Notes under the pieces: model-generated
What the model was told of the DNA's origin: nothing
The model's input: only the letters and a program-made list of their open reading frames with translations
The model's database searches: none
Part shown: piece by piece, positions 1 to 5,680 of the stretch
How positions within the stretch are numbered: position 1 is the stretch's first letter
Layout: the number at the start of each line of letters is the position of its first letter
Position numbers and translations under genes: made by a program
Assembly (NCBI GenBank): GCA_002431715.1
Contig: DJHI01000267.1
Coordinates: 2,166 to 7,941, forward strand
Source: Armatimonadetes bacterium UBA5829
GTDB lineage: Bacteria; Armatimonadota; UBA5829
DNA length: 5,776 bases
Reading direction: 5' to 3'

Positions 1-1593
1 CACGGCATAGACGACAACAAAGCCCGGGAGCTCGCATTGCTTGAGAACCTGGTAAGGTCGGACCTGAATCCGATTGAAGAAGCGAATGGCTATAAATCTC
101 TCATCGATCTTGGTTATACGCAGGAGCAGATAGCCGATAAAACCGGGAAGAAACAAGGCACCATCGGCAATATGCTCCGGCTGCTGAAGCTCCCGAATAC
201 TACAAAAGAGCTGGTGCAAAAAGGCGAGCTGACTATGAGTCACGCCCGCGCGCTTGTGCCATTTGCTGAGCATACCGAAGTTCTGGAGGCCCTCGCTGAA
301 GCCGCGGTTAATGGCGCCAATACGAAAGATTTGGAGAGGTTCGATCTCCAGAAGCTGCTCACTTACGAGAAGATTAATTCGCTTCCAATTAAGAACCTTA
401 CTGACTGGCGTACCAATTTCGACCGTGCAACTTGTTCTAGCTGTAGGGAACAGCGACACAATATATGCCTCGATATCGAGTGCTATGAACGCAAGAATGA
501 AGAAGCAAGAAAGAAAATGGAAGCTGACAGAGCCTCCCGCAATAATACTCCCTTTCACGAGACGGTTACTATTGGTTCTTTGGTAGCTCATAAGGGCAAA
601 TGGGAGGATCGAGGAGCTGCAAAGGTTGTAGCGAAGTCAGATGTCGCCATAATGATCGAATGGATAGATCGACCGAGATTATGGGTGGTATTTAAGGATT
701 TCGATAGTCAATGGCGCTTTTCCGGGGCGGGTGAAAATGCCTGCTATAACGCTGCAAAGCATATATCCGAAGTTAAGGCGCATGCATCAAAGGTTGAAAG
801 TGAGGACTCAGCGCCTGACACTGGTCTTTCAGATGATCAAAAGAAAGCCTTAATTAGAGCCGTTCATAATTATTCGGACGCAGAATCCAGATGGAACAAG
901 CGTGTAAAAACTGGCCTATCAGATGCTGGTATTCGCGATGCTATAAGTGAAGAACTTGGAATCGAAGGTGGAATCTCTGGGCCGGATATGATTTCGGTAT
1001 CTTTTAAAGGTGGAGCTAATCCTCGTATCTGGTTCGGTATATTACCCAATGGACAGCCTGATCTCTCTGGAAAGGCTCTCGTCGATGCTGTTCGTGACCT
1101 TCTAAACATCCCGCAGCAACCGAAAGTAAGCGAACCTGCAACTGCGCCCGAAACTACATCGAAGAGTGAGAATAAATTCGATAAATGTATCGACTGGGTA
1201 AGACATTCAGCTCCATCAATCGGTCATATTTGCAATATAGTAACATACCAAGTTTTGGCTGGCTGCAACGTCGATGCGATTGAAAGAGCTGCTCAATCGG
1301 TTGGTCTTAATATAGACTCTACACCTTGGGGCATTTCTGCTCTCGAAAAAGTTGAGGAACGCTCAAAAGCTATTTGGAATGTAATTTCATCATTGCCGTA
1401 TTCTCATCAGGCAATGCTTGCGGCTGCTAGTAGTATAGAGTGGCACTCCGCTTTCGATACAATAATCCTCGATCTGATGATCAGAGCTAATGATCCGGAT
1501 CATGTGCCTGATAAATGTTTTGAATGTGATCTGGAAGATGAATCAATGTGTCCAGGACAAGAGCATTGTCAGATTCTGGAGGCCTCCACATGA
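1..1593 (+). CDS. ParB/RepB/Spo0J-family DNA-binding protein with two Cys4 clusters (5' partial)
   Basis: The frame is open from base 1, so the true start lies upstream; the TTG at 37 is an internal leucine. 530 residues are visible. They begin inside the ParB core: the ENLVRSDLNPIEEA stretch (residues 15-28) matches the conserved ParB box that follows the ParB/Srx-like N-terminal fold. A helix-turn-helix follows (about 38-65, YTQEQIADKTGKKQGTIGNM). ParB proteins of this type bind centromere-like DNA for plasmid or chromosome partition; many phages carry divergent homologues of unknown role. Unlike a compact partition ParB (roughly 280-300 aa), this one has a long C-terminal extension. It contains a cluster C145-x2-C148-x7-C156-x4-C161, a proline/serine-rich linker around 372-392, and a terminal cluster C506-x2-C509-x7-C517-x5-C523. 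Both clusters look like structural metal sites (inference). The stop overlaps the next start as ATGA. No ParA is in view. The family call is secure; a true partition role is not. Confidence 0.9.
   Translation, partial: HGIDDNKARELALLENLVRSDLNPIEEANGYKSLIDLGYTQEQIADKTGKKQGTIGNMLRLLKLPNTTKELVQKGELTMSHARALVPFAEHTEVLEALAEAAVNGANTKDLERFDLQKLLTYEKINSLPIKNLTDWRTNFDRATCSSCREQRHNICLDIECYERKNEEARKKMEADRASRNNTPFHETVTIGSLVAHKGKWEDRGAAKVVAKSDVAIMIEWIDRPRLWVVFKDFDSQWRFSGAGENACYNAAKHISEVKAHASKVESEDSAPDTGLSDDQKKALIRAVHNYSDAESRWNKRVKTGLSDAGIRDAISEELGIEGGISGPDMISVSFKGGANPRIWFGILPNGQPDLSGKALVDAVRDLLNIPQQPKVSEPATAPETTSKSENKFDKCIDWVRHSAPSIGHICNIVTYQVLAGCNVDAIERAAQSVGLNIDSTPWGISALEKVEERSKAIWNVISSLPYSHQAMLAAASSIEWHSAFDTIILDLMIRANDPDHVPDKCFECDLEDESMCPGQEHCQILEAST
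1577..1588 (+). promoter_or_regulatory. RBS of the small Cys-rich gene inside a 12-bp perfect palindrome
   Basis: GGAGG at 1578-1582 lies 7 nt before the ATG at 1590 and decides that start. It sits inside the perfect palindrome TGGAGGCCTCCA, still within the end of the ParB-like gene. A 12-bp palindrome is expected about once by chance in a window this size, so any operator or RNA-pairing role is speculative. Confidence 0.7.
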
Positions 1594-1799
1594 AAACCAA
1601 GCAAAAAAAACGACTCCATCTATTGCCTTGGAATCTGGCTTGGGATAGATGCAGGACCTGCGATAAATTAGGCAGAGGGAAACACGCCGGAAACTGCATA
1701 GGCAGGAGGGGCGATAATGGCAAATATATGCCTATTCAACAGGTCTACTGCTGCCCGACCGGCAGGCAGATTGGGGATAAGGCGGAGGTGAATGTTTGA
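1590..1799 (+). CDS. Small basic cysteine-rich protein, possible zinc-binding
   Basis: This 69-aa protein is not one I recognise. Its ATG overlaps the upstream stop (ATGA) and has GGAGG 7 nt before it; the open frame extends upstream to 1548, but no RBS supports an earlier start. The N-terminus is very basic (MKTKQKKR), followed by a tryptophan-containing stretch (W14, W18). Then come five cysteines: C21-x2-C24, C36 and the C54-C55 pair, with H32 nearby. The first CxxC and the later cysteines suggest a small zinc-ribbon-like fold, which is inference from spacing only. There is no signal peptide or membrane segment. Its position, coupled at both ends between the ParB-like gene and the ATPase, suggests a small accessory nucleic-acid-binding or partner protein. 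The overlaps on both sides and the well-placed RBS make it a real gene rather than a chance frame. Confidence 0.6.
   Translation: MKTKQKKRLHLLPWNLAWDRCRTCDKLGRGKHAGNCIGRRGDNGKYMPIQQVYCCPTGRQIGDKAEVNV
1784..1790 (+). promoter_or_regulatory. Strong RBS supporting a TTG start at 1796
   Basis: GGAGGTG, close to the full anti-Shine-Dalgarno complement, lies 5 nt before TTG 1796. No in-frame ATG or GTG is nearby. The TTG overlaps the previous gene's stop as TTGA. Confidence 0.8.
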
Positions 1800-3490
1800 A
1801 TAGAGAACTTAGGCTTTCGGATGATTTGGTATTGCCGATCGATGTAGTGACGCAAACTATAGCGATACTCGCCAAACGCGGGGTTGGCAAGACCTATACG
1901 GCATCCGTTATGGTTGAAGAGATGCTTATGGCCGGGCTTCATGTGGTGATTCTGGACCCTGTGGGAGTGTGGTGGGGTCTGCGGTCATCGGTGGACGGCA
2001 AGAGCGATGGCCTGCCAATTTTGATTATGGGCGGGAAACATGCGGATGTGCCGCTGGATAAATCATCAGGCAGCTATGTAGCTGATATGATTATCAGCGA
2101 ACGGCTGCCGGTTATTCTGGACCTCAGCGACATGTCCAAAAATGCGCAAAGCAATTTTGTTGCCGAGAGCGGCGAGAGGCTGTATCAGAAGAATACCGAA
2201 CCTCTCCACTTGGTTTTGGATGAGGCTGACGCATTCGCTCCTCAAAGGACAATGCCGAATGAAACGAGAATGCTGGGCGCGATCGATACCATTGTCCGCC
2301 GCGGTAGGGCTAAGGGTTTGGGAGTGACTTTGATATCTCAGCGTCCGGCTGTTCTTAACAAGAACGTCTTGACACAAACCGAGATCCTCATCACTTTGCG
2401 AATCACCGGTCCGCAAGACAGAAGTGCCATTAAAGATTGGATTAGCGCTTATGGTGATGAAGAGCAAGGTAAGGAGCTGCTCGAATCTCTGGCAAGTCTG
2501 CCGATAGGTAATGCGTGGATATGGTCTCCTGGATGGCTGGACATATTCCAGCGTATGCGGGTCCGTCCGCGGAAGACATTCGACAGCTCGGCTACTCCGA
2601 AGGTTGGGTCTAAGAAGATCGAACCGAAGATAGCCGAGATCGACATGGAAGCGATACGCTCCCGGATGAGTGAGGTCATCGAGCAGGCAAAAAATGAGGA
2701 TCCTGCTGAACTCCGAAAGCGAATAAAAGACCTCGAAAGACAGCTTGCGGCCAAACCGAAGCCCGCGGAAGTGCCAGTGATCCCGGAAATAATCATTACA
2801 GGGATAAATAACCTTAACGACTGCTTAATGAATGCGCTTGCTCAGCTTGAAAATATAATTACGAATATTCCAGGTAAGACTGAATCATCAACTGAAAAAC
2901 ATATAAAGTCTGCCGACACGCCGCCCATAGTGGAACAGCTTACGAATGTCCCGGAACAAAATGTAAACCTAAAGGTTGACAATGGACTCAGCAATCCGCA
3001 GCAGAGGATATTAGACACTCTCGCCAGATTCGAGCTTGCCGGGATGTCTGATATGGAGAGGAGTAATCTTGCTGTGCTGTCGGATCAGTCTCCGCGGTCA
3101 TCGGGATATGCCAAGAATGTGAGCACTCTCCGAACGCTTGGCTTAATCGATTATCCGCGTCTCAACTGTATTTCATTAACCGATGATGGCCGCAAGAGAA
3201 CAAACAGTGTGGTTGGGATTCGGTCCAGAGATGAGTTGCATGCAGCTTGGTATTCCAAGATATCGCGACCACAGGCTGCAATCCTTAAAACACTTATTGA
3301 TATATATCCTGATGTGTTATCACGCACAGACCTTGCTCAGATAGTTGGACAATCAGCGACATCGTCAGGATATGCTAAGAATGTGAGCACACTTAGTTCG
3401 CTGAAGTTGGTCGATTATCCCGCGTCAGGGTTGGTTGCGGCCACTGCATTACTATTTCCAGAGGGGTTGAGAGAAGGAGGAGAACATTGA
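1796..3490 (+). CDS. HerA/FtsK-like (DUF87-type) P-loop ATPase with tandem winged-helix C-terminus
   Basis: This 564-aa protein starts at TTG 1796, set by the RBS at 1784-1790 and by MNRELRLSDDLVLPID, a plausible strand just before the P-loop. Residues 1-265 form the ATPase. The Walker A motif is AKRGVGKT (26-33; A26 replaces the usual first glycine), Walker B is LVLDEADAF with D142/E143, the arginine-rich stretch RRGRAKG (168-174) is a candidate arginine finger, and LISQRP (179-184) is the sensor region. These features place it with HerA/VirD4/FtsK-type hexameric DNA-translocating ATPases. Residues about 284-325 are a likely coiled coil (AELRKRIKDLERQLA), followed by a flexible linker. Residues 400-470 and 490-560 are two winged-helix repeats sharing the motif SSGYAKNVST. 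In archaea HerA works with NurA in end resection, but no NurA-like nuclease is visible here. Likely role: moving or loading on DNA at sites read by its own tail or by the ParB-like protein (inference). Confidence 0.85.
   Translation: MNRELRLSDDLVLPIDVVTQTIAILAKRGVGKTYTASVMVEEMLMAGLHVVILDPVGVWWGLRSSVDGKSDGLPILIMGGKHADVPLDKSSGSYVADMIISERLPVILDLSDMSKNAQSNFVAESGERLYQKNTEPLHLVLDEADAFAPQRTMPNETRMLGAIDTIVRRGRAKGLGVTLISQRPAVLNKNVLTQTEILITLRITGPQDRSAIKDWISAYGDEEQGKELLESLASLPIGNAWIWSPGWLDIFQRMRVRPRKTFDSSATPKVGSKKIEPKIAEIDMEAIRSRMSEVIEQAKNEDPAELRKRIKDLERQLAAKPKPAEVPVIPEIIITGINNLNDCLMNALAQLENIITNIPGKTESSTEKHIKSADTPPIVEQLTNVPEQNVNLKVDNGLSNPQQRILDTLARFELAGMSDMERSNLAVLSDQSPRSSGYAKNVSTLRTLGLIDYPRLNCISLTDDGRKRTNSVVGIRSRDELHAAWYSKISRPQAAILKTLIDIYPDVLSRTDLAQIVGQSATSSGYAKNVSTLSSLKLVDYPASGLVAATALLFPEGLREGGEH
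3098..3157 (+). repeat. Winged-helix repeat copy 1 within the ATPase gene
   Basis: These bases encode SSGYAKNVSTLRTLGLIDYP (residues 435-454), the probable recognition helix and start of the wing. They match 3362-3421 at 45 of 60 bases and 16 of 20 residues by hand alignment. In the first ten codons all four differences are synonymous, so the protein motif is held by selection rather than by a very recent copy event. Confidence 0.7.
3362..3421 (+). repeat. Winged-helix repeat copy 2 within the ATPase gene
   Basis: These bases encode SSGYAKNVSTLSSLKLVDYP (residues 523-542), the second copy of the motif, 264 nt (88 codons) after the first. The wider units also align: NPQQRILDTL near residue 400 corresponds to RPQAAILKTL near residue 491. 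Confidence 0.7.
3474..3480 (+). promoter_or_regulatory. Strong RBS supporting a TTG start at 3487
   Basis: AAGGAGG lies 6 nt before TTG 3487, inside the end of the ATPase gene. The start overlaps the ATPase stop as TTGA, the same arrangement as at 1796. Confidence 0.8.
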
Positions 3491-4014
3491 AATTATACGT
3501 CGCGTCATCTTGGAGGAATACAAGGCAGCCGGAGGTAGTAACTCGATTGCGGGCGGAGGGTCATAAGGTATATGACTTTCGCAATCCCGAGCCGGGTAAC
3601 AGTGGCTTTCATTGGTCGGAGATCGACCCGGATTGGAAGCAATGGACACCTGAGCAATTTCGTGAAGCTCTGATTAACCCGATAGCGCTCAAGGGCTTTT
3701 CATTAGATTTTGGTGCTATGCAATGGGCTGACGCCGGTATTATGGTGATGCCTTGTGGCAGATCGGCACATATAGAAGCCGGATATTTTGTAGGAGCTGG
3801 AAAACCTCTCTTTATTCTACTTTCAGATGGCGAACCAGAGCTAATGTATAAAATGGCGACCGCTGTCGCCGTTGACATAGATGAACTAATCGGAGCGGTT
3901 TGTGCCATCGACATACAAGAACATTTTGCAATACTCGCTCCTCGAACATCAGGACTTTGGCATAATCTACCCGCCCATCTCCACTGCAAAACGTGGGATG
4001 ATCTTAATATATAA
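3487..4014 (+). CDS. Nucleoside 2-deoxyribosyltransferase-like protein
   Basis: This 175-aa protein starts at TTG 3487; the RBS is strong and MKLYVASSWRN is the expected first strand of the fold. Nucleoside 2-deoxyribosyltransferases exchange the base of deoxynucleosides through a covalent deoxyribosyl-glutamate; relatives hydrolyse nucleotides instead. The visible signatures are YVASSWRN (4-11), an aromatic/acidic WADAGIMV segment with D82, and GRSAHIEAGYFVGAGKP with E97, which lines up with the nucleophilic glutamate of the family. Residues 98-140 complete the core (LFILLSD, then a helix-rich stretch). The last 35 residues, from about 141 (including EHFAILAPRTSGLWHN), look like an added tail I cannot place. 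There is no signal peptide. Homologues are frequent in phages, where they are assigned to nucleotide salvage or modification. The substrate here is unknown; base exchange, nucleoside or nucleotide hydrolysis, and NAD-related activity are all open. Confidence 0.8.
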   Translation: MKLYVASSWRNTRQPEVVTRLRAEGHKVYDFRNPEPGNSGFHWSEIDPDWKQWTPEQFREALINPIALKGFSLDFGAMQWADAGIMVMPCGRSAHIEAGYFVGAGKPLFILLSDGEPELMYKMATAVAVDIDELIGAVCAIDIQEHFAILAPRTSGLWHNLPAHLHCKTWDDLNI

Positions 4015-4020
4015 GAGGTG
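4013..4020 (+). promoter_or_regulatory. RBS of the 84-aa orphan
   Basis: AAGAGGTG ends 5 nt before ATG 4026. It lies in the 11-nt gap after the 4014 stop and overlaps the preceding TAA, the only real gap between genes up to base 5630. Confidence 0.65.
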
Positions 4021-4025
4021 CAGCA

Positions 4026-4280
4026 ATGAGATACATGATCGATTGCGGATTTGAGAGTGTGAGTGCTACGCAACTAAGGGCGGCGCTCAAAAATATAGGA
4101 TTTACGGGGATCCGAATCAAGAACCTCGGCAAGAATGATTATGAGATTGAGATATTGGAAGTCGTGAAGCCCGCTGAGATGGCGCTTTCTTTAGACAGAA
4201 ATCTTGGCAGGACAAAGGCCGAAGGTTCTATTACGCAGCATGTCGATGCTGTGAAAGTAGAGATTTTGGAGGGAGAATGA
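4026..4280 (+). CDS. Hypothetical protein, 84 aa
   Basis: I do not recognise this protein. The ATG follows an AAGAGGTG site at 5 nt, and the stop overlaps the next start as ATGA. The sequence reads as a small alpha/beta domain: an opening strand (MRYMIDCGF), a helix (SATQLRAALKNIG), two strands (IRIKNLG, DYEIEILEV), then a charged helical and strand tail ending VKVEILEGE. It is soluble, mixed in charge, with one cysteine (C7), no membrane segment and no catalytic motif. The strand-helix-strand-strand order would fit a small ferredoxin-like or partner-binding fold, but this is guesswork from apparent secondary structure. Because its stop is coupled to the next gene, the two small orphans may act as a pair. 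Coding status is well supported by RBS and spacing; function is unknown. Confidence 0.7.
   Translation: MRYMIDCGFESVSATQLRAALKNIGFTGIRIKNLGKNDYEIEILEVVKPAEMALSLDRNLGRTKAEGSITQHVDAVKVEILEGE
4268..4275 (+). promoter_or_regulatory. RBS of the 168-aa orphan
   Basis: GGAGGGAG lies immediately before two consecutive in-frame ATG codons at 4277 and 4280. Measured from GGAGG (4268-4272 reads GGAGG), the spacing is 4 nt to the first and 7 nt to the second, so translation may start at either codon. Confidence 0.7.
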
Positions 4281-4783
4281 TGAAAATTGAGTCTTTCAAT
4301 ATGCCTGGATGGTGTGGAAATCGAATAAATAATCCTGATTATATATCAGACAACCATATGATTTTTTACAAGAATGCATTACCGCCAGATTTACTGAATA
4401 TTCTATCCTCTCCGCTCATAGATGATAACGGAGTGGATTTACCATTGGCGCCACGGACAAATAGAAATGTAGAGCGTTTGATTATTGACTGCCAAAACCA
4501 GTGTCATATAACGCGGGAATGGAGTTTAATAAAGGATGTGGTGTGTGTCCGTATAGAGCCTTGGTTTAGCACCAAAGAATCAAATCCTATATGGGTCGAT
4601 CATACTAAACTTTCTTTGCTTTGTTTAGCGGTGCAATACGATTCAATCATCTGTGGAGATCACCTAGACCCGGTTGCTTTCTATAAGGGTAATCGTATGG
4701 TGGCGGCAATAATGGGGGTTTGTATCATCAAAAACTCGCTGATTGAGTCCATCAATGGAGATTCTAATGCCCAGCAAAACTGA
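4277..4783 (+). CDS. Hypothetical protein, 168 aa, AT-richer than its neighbours
   Basis: I do not recognise this protein. It begins with two adjacent methionine codons (4277 or 4280) behind GGAGGGAG, overlaps the upstream stop as ATGA, and runs 17 nt into the radical SAM gene. It has seven cysteines without a clear metal pattern (C13, a C-x3-C near 72-76, a later VVC, and others). The C-terminal third, SIICGDHLDPVAFYKGNRMVAAIMG, looks like a beta-rich unit (aspartate-proline turn, then a strand pair with a YKGNR turn). The N-terminal part, WCGNRINNPDYISDNHMIFYKN, is rich in asparagine and aromatics. By hand count its GC is 201/507, about 40%, against about 50% for bases 4801-5220 of the next gene, which hints at a separate origin. 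There is no signal peptide or clear membrane helix. Function is unknown. Confidence 0.7.
   Translation: MMKIESFNMPGWCGNRINNPDYISDNHMIFYKNALPPDLLNILSSPLIDDNGVDLPLAPRTNRNVERLIIDCQNQCHITREWSLIKDVVCVRIEPWFSTKESNPIWVDHTKLSLLCLAVQYDSIICGDHLDPVAFYKGNRMVAAIMGVCIIKNSLIESINGDSNAQQN
4757..4760 (+). promoter_or_regulatory. RBS deciding the radical SAM start
   Basis: GGAG lies 6 nt before ATG 4767. The frame also offers TTG 4743 and ATG 4755, but neither has a comparable site before it, so 4767 is preferred. Confidence 0.65.
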
Positions 4784-5630
4784 CCCCATCCTTTATACCC
4801 CATCCGGTAGAGCCGGGGAGTATGCCGACCACGGCTATGCTCTGAATCTATACAAGGGCTGCCCGCACGGCTGTCGGTATTGCTATGTGCCGTGCAATCG
4901 GTTTGTGAAGCTGGAAGATATCCCGGCAGCGCGGGAGAAGTTCCATGCAAGTATTACCCCTGTGCCTTATGCCTTGGAGAGACTACAGAGTGACCTTGAT
5001 CGGCTCGGAAAACTCGACGAACCGATCTTCCTAAGCTTCAACGGAGATCCATATCCCACAGATTCTAGTTTCAGACATAGTATAACGCGGGAAGCTTTTG
5101 AAATTATCGGCGCGAGCGGCAATCGAAGGAGGATATTGACAAAGGGATATATACCGTCTGAGGATTTGAATTTGTTAGGGCCTGGTGATGAGGTAGGAGT
5201 CACACTTACCTTGCATAGTGATCAAGATCATATACTATGGGAACCTGAAACCATAGATTATGGCAGACGAATCTTCAACCTGCAGAGGGCAAAGAATCGC
5301 AATATTAAAACTTGGGTTTCTTTTGAACCGCCTATTGATGTATCGCAAACTTTCCAACTCATTGAATTATGTTCGCCATACGCTGATGTGATCAAAATCG
5401 GAAAGGCTAACCATCTTAATAAATGGAACTGGCCGAGCGAGGAATGGCGGAGACGGGTTGAAAGTATAGATTGGACGAAGTTTACTAAGGACGTCGTCCG
5501 ACTGCTGCAGGACATTGGCAAACCGTTCGTGCTCAAAGAAGACTTACTTCGGCATCTGCCCCAACTCAGTTACGAGGGAGAGTGTTATTACCATCGCCCA
5601 CCCGAAATGAGACCGGAGGCGGGGAAATGA
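4767..5630 (+). CDS. Radical SAM protein, SplB-like (COG1533-type)
   Basis: This 287-aa protein starts at ATG 4767, where GGAG is 6 nt upstream. Radical SAM enzymes use a 4Fe-4S cluster and S-adenosylmethionine to make a 5'-deoxyadenosyl radical. The cluster motif is C32-x3-C36-x2-C39, in NLYKGCPHGCRYCYVP. The tail of the first strand, FLSFNGDPYPTD with GDPYP at 93-97, resembles the DPY motif of spore photoproduct lyase relatives. The segment EPETIDYGRR followed by VSFEPPID also fits that group, as do VIKIGKANH and a final helix (VVRLLQDIGKPFVLKEDL). Length and motif order agree with a complete core fold. Spore photoproduct lyase repairs a thymine dimer, but its broader relatives, including phage-borne ones, have unknown substrates, so DNA repair should not be assumed. 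The gene overlaps the previous one by 17 nt, and its TGA overlaps the next ATG as ATGA. Confidence 0.9.
   Translation: MPSKTDPILYTPSGRAGEYADHGYALNLYKGCPHGCRYCYVPCNRFVKLEDIPAAREKFHASITPVPYALERLQSDLDRLGKLDEPIFLSFNGDPYPTDSSFRHSITREAFEIIGASGNRRRILTKGYIPSEDLNLLGPGDEVGVTLTLHSDQDHILWEPETIDYGRRIFNLQRAKNRNIKTWVSFEPPIDVSQTFQLIELCSPYADVIKIGKANHLNKWNWPSEEWRRRVESIDWTKFTKDVVRLLQDIGKPFVLKEDLLRHLPQLSYEGECYYHRPPEMRPEAGK
5615..5619 (+). promoter_or_regulatory. Strong RBS before a very short ORF
   Basis: GGAGG lies 7 nt before ATG 5627, which overlaps the radical SAM stop as ATGA. The site is as good as the others in the operon, yet the frame it serves closes after 17 codons. Confidence 0.6.
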
Positions 5631-5680
5631 GAATCAAACGTTTGCTTAGGGTTGCTCATCGTCCTGCCCATGGATTATAA
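5627..5680 (+). CDS. Possible 17-aa peptide or truncated gene start
   Basis: ATG 5627 overlaps the radical SAM stop and has GGAGG at 7 nt, the same arrangement as real genes here. It encodes MRIKRLLRVAHRPAHGL, a basic peptide, and ends at TAA 5678-5680. It overlaps the next frame (5670 onward) by 11 nt. It could be a true tiny gene, a leader peptide that couples translation into the next gene, or the front of one gene broken by a one-base frameshift: the downstream frame is open back to 5631, so a single-base change would fuse them. The evidence is only RBS and overlap; the peptide itself is not recognised. Confidence 0.35.
   Translation: MRIKRLLRVAHRPAHGL

Noticed and set aside
1..600. Slightly higher GC in the first 360 bases of the ParB-like gene, as a sign of a fusion
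   Set aside because: Hand counts gave about 53% there, but later blocks vary between about 37% and 53% with no sharp boundary.
2351..2365. Inverted repeat GTTCTT-AAC-AAGAAC
   Set aside because: Short arms inside the conserved ATPase core; best explained by the codons for VLNKN.
2369..2374. TTGACA resembling a -35 promoter box
   Set aside because: No -10-like hexamer at a suitable distance, and it lies inside the conserved ATPase domain.
3855..3870. Stem-loop GGCGAC-CGCT-GTCGCC as a terminator
   Set aside because: It lies in the middle of a coding region and is not followed by a T-tract.
3609..4073. Long antisense open frame opposite the deoxyribosyltransferase-like gene (also 2066-2467 and 2449-2796 opposite the ATPase)
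   Set aside because: They lie opposite genes with clear family motifs, have no supporting context, and their proteins show no recognisable features.
4743..4766. Earlier starts for the radical SAM gene (TTG 4743, ATG 4755)
   Set aside because: Neither has a ribosome binding site as good as the GGAG placed 6 nt before ATG 4767, and the extra residues add nothing to the fold.
4507..5093. 13-nt repeat TATAACGCGGGAA at 4507-4519 and 5081-5093
   Set aside because: About 0.25 such pairs are expected by chance in this window, and flanking bases do not match.
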